From positions 1 to 64,000 of the forward strand of contig BDSI01000180.1 in NCBI GenBank assembly GCA_003117195.1: a stretch of 64,000 nt of DNA. Reading direction: 5' to 3'. This DNA comes from Eudorina sp. 2006-703-Eu-15. Lineage: Eukaryota > Chlorophyta > Chlorophyceae > Chlamydomonadales > Volvocaceae. The notes below the pieces were generated by a model that ran no database searches, was not told the DNA's origin, and saw nothing but the letters and a program-made list of their open reading frames with translations. Made by a program: the position numbers and the translations under genes. This document shows positions 24,681 to 32,889 of this stretch, piece by piece. Numbering within the stretch: position 1 is the stretch's first letter; the number at the start of each line of letters is the position of its first letter.

Positions 24681-26392
24681 ATATCTAATGGAAATATAAT
24701 TGCCATGCGAAAACCTGTGTTCTTCACCAATTCAGTAAATAGCCATGAGTCATGACAAAATGTTACGGCTTCGGAGCGTTGTCTGAAAACATAACCGGTG
24801 GACGCGAAACTTGTATGACCGTCGGCTTGTTATATTACGACCGTCCGAAATGCCCCAATGATAGCGCCCGACCTCAAGTTTCCGTCGACCCCGCCCGACT
24901 ATGCTGCGATGCGTGTGGCCGGTGTGGCTGCTGGCTGGGAACCTATACCCATATGCATGTTGTGTGTTGGGGAACATGTTGCTCACGTATCCTCCTCCCA
25001 TCACGCCCGCGTCTGTGCATCGCCGATGCCGCCGATTCATGCCAGTGAGGCCAGCCACACACCCGCCGGCACCGACCCTCCCGCCCAGCGCCGAACGCCC
25101 GAGCCCATATGCGATCCGCGGCATCACCAGCTTCCCCACAGCGACAAAGGACCCCAAATTCCGGCGTGGCAGATGCGCCTTCATTCTGGAACTCACTCTT
25201 ACCCTTCTCCAGCAGCCATGAGCACATGCTCCCCCATACATGCTCCCCTCACCCGTCCTCACCTGGCCTGAACTCGTTAGGTAGCTTCCCTAGCTGGCTG
25301 GCACCGCTGACAGAAAGGATGGAGATGCTAGGCTGTCTCAAGACCTACCCCCGGGACTGCCAGCCAAAACAGTGGGCAGCAGGAAGGGCCTGAAGTACGT
25401 GCATCCATCATCCAGGTATCAACATTCACTCTCAGCGCGCGTTGCACCAAAGAGTGGAGTGCCCCTGGCAAATTCAAAAACGCCTAGCAAGCACCGATGG
25501 TGATCCGCTTGTCCGGTAAGGTCCGGCAGATGGATGCCAACATCCATCTTGTCCTCCCTGACACACGATGTACGACAGTCGCGACGATTCTTACATGGAT
25601 GGCGCCTGTAGCAGCGCGACACAAAGGCTTACTCGAGATGCTGGAACCCCATTCTTGGGCTATTTTTTTCTTTGCGGTCCGGCCTGTAAGCAGGGCTGGC
25701 TGTCCTGCTTACAGCGTCCATACCATGGTGGGTGAGAGGGCGAACCCCCGCACGCTAACCCCGCTGTGCCCAAGCACCTGGCCATGCCTGCACCGGGCAG
25801 CGGCCCACACAGCATCGCAGCCGCTGGCTGCTGCCCTTGGAATGCCCGCCCCGCCCGATCGTGAACCCACAGTGTGTTGGGCCCATTCTGTCGCCGCACG
25901 ACCTGCGGGAGTGGATCAGCCATCGTCGACTCTGTGCGGGGACCCGGGGGACCCCTGTTCTGCGACGCCGTCCGTTAAGCTGCGGTACATCCGGGAGCTC
26001 TCATCCTAGATAGGAGCTCTCATCCGTGGTAGCACCGCTCGCACCCACACAGCAGCCGCGAGAGCGGCCCTGCGCACGCAGGGCTCCCCGCCGCCTGCAG
26101 CTCATTTCGCGGGCGCCCGGCCAGGTAGCCGTGTGGAACTCCCGGCAATGCGCCGCAGCAGCACGAGACGTGGCCGCCGCAGTGCGCCCTGCAACTTCGG
26201 GCTTCGGCCCGTAGCACGGCCCAACTCCGTCGCCGTCGTGACATTTCGGATGCGGCGTTCGTGACGGCCTGCAGTGACACACCCCGTGATGACCTCTCTG
26301 CCTGCCTGCGTGTCTCTTCACCACCTGGTTCCTGTGGTGGTAGCGCTGCTACTGCCGCACAGGAACATTCGGGATACCTGGCTGCCGATCTG

Positions 26393-26664
26393 CTGAGAAG
26401 TTCAGATATGTGGGCCCCCCTAGCTGGGCCCTCGCCGGGCTGGGTGTGTCTCGGCTGTTTCTTGTTAACCTCCTAGCTGGGACGCCGGGTCCACAACCCG
26501 ATACCGTGCGCCAGGTTGCGCATCTGGTTGTGGACCAGCTAGGGCGGCCCACATATATGCCGCCTTGTCGGTGGGGCTGGGGGGCTTGCCCTGGTATACG
26601 CCGTTGATCCGTTTTTGGGGTCCGCTGTAACGTTCGTTCATCCATCCATACCTGAACTTCTCAA
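26393..26664. repeat. Nested inverted repeats (foldback element)
   Basis: Three nested arm pairs share one centre region. TGAGAAGTTCAGATATG near 26396 pairs with its complement near 26645-26664. ATATGTGGGCC..CCTAGCTGG (26406-26430) pairs with 26532-26556 at 23 of 25 positions. GGTCCACAACC (about 26489) pairs perfectly with GGTTGTGGACC (about 26525). The whole 270 bp could fold into a long interrupted hairpin, as in MITE or foldback transposons. No target-site duplication was established. Confidence 0.7.
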
Positions 26665-27470
26665 CCCACAACTGGCCCGCTGCACGTGCGCGGGCGCGTT
26701 CGCACGCCTGCACGTACGGGACTCCGTGCGCCACAGCTGAGCTCAAGCGGCCGTCAGTGACTCCTTGCTAAGGGAGAAGTGCTGCTGCGGCTTGTGTATC
26801 TGGCGGCTTGCGCGGGTCTGCTTGCTTGAGAGGGCTCTGGGGCCTTGGAGCGGGTCTGGGGACTCAGCGAACGCGCTACGTGCGTGTAAGGGCGGGGGCA
26901 CGCAGTAGGTGCTGAATAACATTCTTGCCGATGACCCGCGGGGTCCGCTGTAACATCCTTAATAATAATTCTCGCAACCCGAAGTGACGCGGTTTCGTTT
27001 TTGCAGTGCGGTGTTAGCGAGGAGGAGGCTACGGCTGTCACCGACGACCCGCGGGGTCCGCTGCAACATCAATACCAGGAGCCCAGAGAGGCGGATGCAG
27101 ATCTGCATGACAACGCACTGCACTGCGGCGCACACGCAGCCGGTGATTCTTTGAGGCGAATCCAGGAGGTCTCGGCGCTATTACAGATGATGCGATCGTG
27201 TCTGAGCCGTGGACGCAGCCAGTGGACGCAACCAGTGGACCTGGCGCCGCCGTTGACCGTCGTTGGCCATCACGTTAACCGGGTGAGAGTACGCTATCTG
27301 CGGTGCCAGTACCGTCACCCAGTACCCAGACCACCGGGAACCTGGGACTCTTGCGTCTCTGATCAGAGTCCTTTCTCCCTGCATCCAGTCCCCTGCATCC
27401 AGTTCCCTCTGTCTTTACGACGGTATGCATCTGAGTGAAAGGATAAACACTACAGCGGACCCCGAAAAAA
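26611..27470. repeat. Cluster of GTTACAGCGGACCCC motifs, possible element ends
   Basis: TTTTTGGGGTCCGCTGTAACG at 26612-26632 is matched in inverted orientation at 27451-27470 (TACAGCGGACCCCGAAAAAA), about 840 bp away. Two further copies in the first orientation lie at 26926-26967 and 27035-27070, both with a GACCCGCGGGGTCCGCTG core. The 26926 copy is nearly identical, reversed, to 62762-62810. The pattern fits terminal repeats of a dispersed element. Confidence 0.6.
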
Positions 27471-28540
27471 GGGATAACTGCAGTTTGTCCACAAATTCCA
27501 ACGCACCGAACGTTGGCGACCGCTGCCCTGTTGTTCTTCGCCGTCGCGACCATGATCCATGAATTACAATCCGGGTTCTATACGTGCTCATATGCAAGCG
27601 GGGTGGGCGAAAAGTGCAGGGTAGCTTGGGTGTATTTATTTAGTGGGGATTGGTGCATGTGAAGCTCCTCCGCTCGGGCAACACGTACAGCCCCGCCTGA
27701 TCGCATCGTCGTCCGCCGGCCCCGCCCGTCGGACGCACACCAAACAGGGCAGTACCTTACCCTGGCAGTCGCGCACGTTACCCTGGCAGTCGCGCTGCGG
27801 TGGCTCCCTTATGATGAACTGGCGCCGGTCCGTCCCGCCCTCATAAGCTCCCCCCTGGTTTGGATCCAACGTGGACCTCCACGTGGACCTCAGGACGTGC
27901 CACACACGCACGCACGCCGCCCCGCCGAGTGCCCCCATCCACCCCTAGTCCCCTACCTGCCAGTGCCCCTACCTGACCAGCACTGTGCCCATCTAGCCCA
28001 CTGCCATCCGCACCTTCAGTGATACCGTAATCGAACAGCAGCTGGACACATACCCGCGTACACTCGGTCGGGACTCGGGTCCGATTACGATACCCACGCG
28101 CCGTGACCACGCTCTGTAACCAGGCATCCGCGTCAAACTATGCCGCGCGCACGTCCGCAGCATAGCAGTTGGGTTCTGTTTTGGGTTCGCGGTGATGTGG
28201 CTTTGGGACACCGTATGCCCCTCTAGATGGTAGGACACGCAACCGATCCTGTGCCCCCGCTCTCTCCCGTGTGTATCCCAGGAGCTGCTCGGAGCAAGAA
28301 GTACAAAATTCAAATCGAACATGAGAAGCACCCAACAGAATTTGACAAACGAACAAATCCCAGGGTTGCCACGTCGTCACCACGGAACGTGGTGCGGCTG
28401 TACGTCCCTGCTGGCACCGCGCCAGCCAGGCCGGAGGTTAGTGCTGCGGCGCCGGTGATGGCGGGGGGCGGCGGCGGCTACGCCATATACGGCAACGCGC
28501 CCGTGGACCTGCAAGCCGCGCCCGGCAGCACCCGCCATCA

Positions 28541-29127
28541 TTAGCTGTCCTCCGAATCCGACTCGGACTCGGAGCTCAGAACCGTGGGCTTGGCGCGCTC
28601 CGTCTCCAGGGTGCGCTCCGCGACCTCCTTGAGCACCTGCGCTATGAACAGCTCCTCCTCGGGAAGCGGCCGCTGGTGGCGCGTCCGGTAGCGGTCCTCC
28701 AGCTTGCCCAGCCGCTGCCGCAGGTCCTCCACGCGCGCGTGCAGCTCCACGGCGCGCCGCGTGGCCAGCTCGGCGGCGAGATCCCGGCGGCTGCACAGCA
28801 AGCGCGCGCCCTCCTGCGCCGCGGCCTCGGCTTCCTCAGCGTCTGCCTCGTCCCCCGCGAGGGTGCTCAGTACCTGCAAGGGAGGTACCGAAACTGTCGG
28901 GGACAGAGCCCGGCAGGGAGGCAAATGCCGTGACGGCTTGGCTTGTTGTGCCTTACGTGGAACGGCAGGAGGTGGTCAACAGCGTCTTGCAGCGTCGTGA
29001 ACGGCTTGTTCAAGGCCGATGTGCAAATACGTTTGCAGTCTTCCGCTAGGAGGTCGAGGGCACGCTTCTGGGCTTTTGATTCTGATTCTGTTGCTGGCTT
29101 TTTGGATGGTGGCGGTTTCGCGGCCAT
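28541..29127 (-). CDS. GLTSCR1-domain protein, putative SWI/SNF subunit
   Basis: Two exons, complement(join(28541..28873, 28957..29127)), 167 residues, phase 0, donor GTAAGG and acceptor TTGCAG. After a short Lys/Ser-rich leader, residues about 27-62 read 'LAEDCKRICTSALNKPFTTL' followed by 'QDAVDHLLPFHVLSTLAGDE'. This is the GLTSCR1/BICRA core pattern (pocket motif PF.s..DAv..LLPfHv). A long predicted helix or coiled coil (ARVEDLRQRLGKLEDRYRTR) follows, then an acidic Ser tail 'SSESESDSEDS'. In animals this domain anchors non-canonical BAF complexes; Arabidopsis BRIP1/2 carry it in BRM-type SWI/SNF. I infer a nuclear chromatin-remodeller subunit. The protein is little more than the domain. 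It is divergent to the GTPase gene and may share its promoter. Confidence 0.75.
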
Positions 29128-29715
29128 GGCGCTCTGCGCAATTTATGTTAGTAGCCCGTGTGGGACACTGGCATCGTGCTAAACGCAACGAATCTAATAT
29201 AGATATGGTAACGATGATGTAGAGCTCTGAGCATAACCCATGACGGCCTGTGATGCTTGAAATGTTGTCAAAGGTGACACCAACCGTATTATGACATTAT
29301 ACGGCACGGATGACCTTTCACTGCTCATACGGATGCTTTACCTACAGTTTTGGCTGGTTATCATATGCATCACCCTTAAAATTTGTGTAATTGTCTTGCC
29401 GCTGGAAACGCAAACCAGGCTGCCTATCCACAGGACGTGGTTGTCCTTTTGACCTCGAATAACTCTTGTAACCCTGTTGAAATTGATGCTCACGAGTAGG
29501 GCATAGATAATGTCGCGGCCTCTGTCTTTGTCAGCAACCCGGTTGAGGACCCTGAAGTTGCCCAGCGTTGACTTCTACTGCGACGCTGAGCCGACCTTTA
29601 AATCCATGTAGTCGTCATCTCAAACATGGTTGCACGCGATTTCGGGCCTTCTGCGTTCCTTGGGGTCCACGCTCCATGTGCCGCGGGCTCGTGGCCCTGA
29701 CAGCTCTCTGACCCG
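29128..29715. promoter_or_regulatory. Shared divergent promoter region
   Basis: These 588 bp separate the start codons of the minus-strand GLTSCR1-domain gene and the plus-strand GTPase gene. It is notably AT-richer than both coding regions (for example 29193-29420). It must hold both 5' UTRs and both core promoters. No clear TATA box or known operator was recognised. Confidence 0.6.
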
Positions 29716-30993
29716 ATGCCAGCACCAACGTCCGTCACCAAGCAGCGGTACAAGGTCGTCGTCCTTGGCCCACCCGCCGTGGGCAAGACGGCTCTGGTCA
29801 GGCGCCTGGTCGACGGCTCGTTCGTTGAGGGCGCGCGGCAGCGCGGCCTCGACTTCTACACCTGCCAAATCACGCTCCGCGACGACGTCGCGGTCACGCT
29901 CCAGCTCTGGGACCTCAGCGATTGCCCCTGCCGCCCCGAAGACGACGCCGCGCCGCTCTCCGCGTACATCTTTAACTGCCAGGCGGTGCTCTTCGTCTAC
30001 GATGTCTCCGACCCCGAATCGCTGGAGGCGATGCGCCACGCCCTGCGCGCCGTCGAGTCCGCCGTGGCGGCCGCCCAAGGCAGCGGCCGCGGCCGCGGCG
30101 GCGCAGCCGCCGCCACCGACACGACCCCCGCCACCGCCGCGCGGCCCTACATGGCCCTCCTTGCCAACAAGTGCGACCTGCAGTGGGCCGCCTCGGAGGC
30201 GCTGGCGCGCGAGCTGGCGGCACGCCACGGCTGCGTGCGCTACACCCTCTCCGCCCGCAGCGGCCAGGGCATCTCGCGCGCCGCGGTGCAGCTCGCCTGC
30301 GACCTCGCCGGCGTGCCGCTGGCCGCCGCCACGGAGCACGCCGGCCGCTTCCAGGAGCCGCCCCAGGCGACGGAGCCCGAGGGGCTGCCCTCGGTCACCC
30401 TGGCCCCGACCCCGACCTCCGGCGTGCCCGTCGGCAGGCAGGCTCCAGTCCTGGAGGCCTGCTTGGCGGAGGGGAACGGCGCAGGCTCGGGTAGATATTT
30501 CTCCGTGCGCGCCCCCGCGTACCAGACCGGTCCCCTGCAGGACTTCAGCCGGGGCGGCCTCGACAAGCTGGGGTTGTACGGCGTGGGGCCTGCGTCGTGC
30601 GGCGCGGCGGGCCACGGCGGCGGCGGCGGCGCCGCCGCCGCCGAGCTGTGGCGGCCGATCAGCAGCTCCACGACGTCGAGCAGGGCGGTGACGGTGATCG
30701 GAAAGACCGACTCGCTGGGGTTGCGTGTCCGCAGTCAGAGCCCGAAACTGCTCGAGCAGCAGCAGCCAATGCAGCAGCAGCAGGCGGCGTCAGCAGCAGT
30801 AGCAGCAGCAGGCGCGGATGCGGGGTCGACGGAATCCAAGGCAGACGCGGAGGACGGTGGCGAGCCGGCGCGAGCGCGGGACGGGCCCTGGGCTGGGCCT
30901 GGGTCCGGGTCGGGGCGGCACGGAGGAGGAGGAGGCGGCGGCTGCGGCTGGCGGGCGCTGCTGTGCTGTCTGCCCGCGCGGCAACGGTCATGA
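29716..30993 (+). CDS. Ras/Rab-like small GTPase with long C-terminal extension
   Basis: Intronless, 425 residues, the only complete single-exon gene seen here. The G domain occupies about residues 1-200. It has P-loop 'GPPAVGKTALV' (18-28), a switch-II position reading 'LWDLSDCP' where WDTAGQ is usual, 'LFVYDVSDPESLE', G4 'NKCD' and G5-like 'LSARSGQ'. A Gly/Arg/Ala insert lies between the central strands. The C-terminal 220 residues are low-complexity (Gly, Ala and Gln runs) and end 'WRALLCCLPARQRS'. The CC pair is ten residues from the end, more like a palmitoylation site than a Rab prenylation tail. The DxxG motif is missing its glycine and the catalytic Gln, so hydrolysis may be weak or absent. 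It could be an atypical Rab-like protein such as those of cilia. Role unknown. A TGTAA lies at 31695. Confidence 0.8.
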   Translation: MPAPTSVTKQRYKVVVLGPPAVGKTALVRRLVDGSFVEGARQRGLDFYTCQITLRDDVAVTLQLWDLSDCPCRPEDDAAPLSAYIFNCQAVLFVYDVSDPESLEAMRHALRAVESAVAAAQGSGRGRGGAAAATDTTPATAARPYMALLANKCDLQWAASEALARELAARHGCVRYTLSARSGQGISRAAVQLACDLAGVPLAAATEHAGRFQEPPQATEPEGLPSVTLAPTPTSGVPVGRQAPVLEACLAEGNGAGSGRYFSVRAPAYQTGPLQDFSRGGLDKLGLYGVGPASCGAAGHGGGGGAAAAELWRPISSSTTSSRAVTVIGKTDSLGLRVRSQSPKLLEQQQPMQQQQAASAAVAAAGADAGSTESKADAEDGGEPARARDGPWAGPGSGSGRHGGGGGGGCGWRALLCCLPARQRS

Positions 30994-32889
30994 GCTCGTA
31001 TGATTCCGAAGGGGACGGCGCGGGGCGCCACCCCGCGGGAGGGAGCCGTGTGGCTTGCCCACGGGCGGTGCGTGTCTGCCGCGCACGCCGGTTGGGTTCC
31101 TACAGGCCACCCGGGAGGCCAGGCCACCCTTGAGGGCTACCCTACAGGCCACCCGGGGGGCAGTCGTCCGGGTGCCCTCCGTCGCGCGAGGGACGTCACC
31201 ACGCGCGACGTCCGCATTTGGTCGCATACCTCGGAGGCAGCGGCGCGTCCGCTTCGCAGGCGCGCGCGCGTCGTCCGCGCTCTGAACCCGCGTTCTGGAC
31301 TACGCTGTGGAGGGGAGGGAAGGCGAGGGGTGGAGGAGCAGTGCGCCGCGGTGCCGCCCCGCGGACCGCTTTGGGGCGTGGATGGACTGGGAGCTGGGGA
31401 TGGGAGAGCTGGAGACGGCATCCGCACACCGCAGCCGTCCGCACCAAGGTACGGACGAGTCGTGTTACGAGTCGTGTCAAGAGGTGCCGGCGGTGCCGCA
31501 CGCGTTGGGGTTTGACGTTAGGCCTTCGCTGTCGTCCAGCCGGGCTGCTGAGGGGCGGCCGTGGGTGTCGGTCATTCCGGCTCCCTTGCTGCGCTGCTGT
31601 TACTGCTATTTCTGTTGTTTCTGTTGTTGCGGTACCGTTGTCGCACCGGATGCCACCCTACTGTGCTTGGGGGTGGGGTACGTTTGTGTACGATTGTAAG
31701 CTTTTACATTACGTTGGTAAGAATCAGTCGTCTATGTGAGTGTATGGGAACTGAGCCAAGAGACGATGAACCGATAGCGCATGTGTGTGGGTGTGGGTGG
31801 GGTTGCTACGGTTGTGTGTGCCCTTATCGTGCCTGCCTCCCCTGCGCGCGCGCGCCCCGCTCGCACCCGCGCTCAGCCTTCCTCTCTCACACGCTGTACA
31901 CCCCAACCCGCACCCCACGTGCCGCACCGCACCGCACTGCCCAACCAGGGGGTGGTGTGCGATGGGCGCAGCCCCCACCCGCTCGCTCGCGTAGAACACA
32001 GTGCGACACGCCCGCCGCACGCTGCGCTCCTCACCGCCCCACCGTCTGTCCCCTTCCTCCCTCTCCTCCTCCCTCGTGCCCGGCAACGCACAGTCGGTGG
32101 ACCGCCGCGACCCCCCCCCCCGACCGCCCATGCCGTCATTCCAGCTGTGAAGAACACGCAAGTTCGCGGCCCGCCGTGGCAGCAGGTGGCTCGGGGCTAC
32201 TGGCGAGCCCCAGCCCGGGCCACCGCAGCCGCTCGACGGCATGAGGCAGGCGATGGAATGAGTCTTAGGCGCAGCCAGCCAGCCAGGGGTTTGGTCCCCT
32301 TCCGGCACCCACCATTTCGACTGCTACATGGAGCAACAAGTGATTTGATGGGGGCCCCGCCATGTACATGGGCGCTGCAGCAGGGGCAGCGACGTCGCCG
32401 CTGTCAGCCGCTCCACAGCGGCAGCCGCAGCCGCAGCAGCAAGGACAGCTCCACCACAGCTCCAACCGCATCGCGACGTGACGCGCGGCCGTGGCCGACG
32501 TGGGAGTGCGGCCGACAGTCACCCGGCCCGACAGTCACCCGGGCGGGCGGAGCCGCTCTCTCCGCATCTCCATGGCTCGGCCCCCCTCTCTCTGTGGCCT
32601 TTTCTCTCACTCACTCACTGCCGGCAAGATTCAACACACGGCTTTATAGACACCGTGCGCCGTCCCCCGCGACCTCCTCTTTTCCTCTTGCCCCTCCTCC
32701 TACCCCCCTCACAAACCCACAAACCCACGAGATCACAACGTTGCAAATCAGGTTGAAACCTCAGCGCATGCTGGGGAGCGTTGCCCGCGACGCGGGCGGG
32801 ACCAGTCTGGGGCCCCCGCACGGAAAGGGCTCTCCCTCTCCCCCTCTCTCTTCCTCCCTCTCCCTCTCGCGCACGCGGCTGCCTAGTGC
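30994..32889. other. Convergent intergenic region (GTPase 3' / Hsp33 3')
   Basis: No gene seen. It contains the 3' UTRs of the two converging genes, GC-rich direct repeats near 31100-31160 (CTACAGGCCACCCGGG-type, two to three copies) and ordinary low-complexity sequence. Open frames on both strands are Pro/Arg/Ala-rich shadows. Confidence 0.6.
31695..31708. terminator. Back-to-back TGTAA / TTACA poly(A) signals
   Basis: TGTAA at 31695-31699 (plus) and TTACA at 31704-31708 (TGTAA on minus) are separated by four bases, between the convergent GTPase and Hsp33 genes. TGTAA is the chlorophyte poly(A) signal. The distances (about 700 and 1180 bp from the stops) are long, so use by both genes is an inference. 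Confidence 0.4.

Larger units (their letters stand above)
23765..28540. other. Repeat-rich gap between the kinase and the GLTSCR1-domain gene
   Basis: No confident gene apart from a possible small one at 24174-24680. The first part (23.8-24.7 kb) is distinctly AT-richer and includes the kinase promoter side. From about 26.0 to 27.6 kb the sequence is full of inverted repeats and copies of a GTTACAGCGGACCCC motif, which suggests degraded transposable elements. Open frames here (for example plus 25497-26009 and minus 26001-26324) look compositional. The 3' UTR of the GLTSCR1-domain gene must lie just left of 28541, but no TGTAA was seen close by. Confidence 0.5.
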
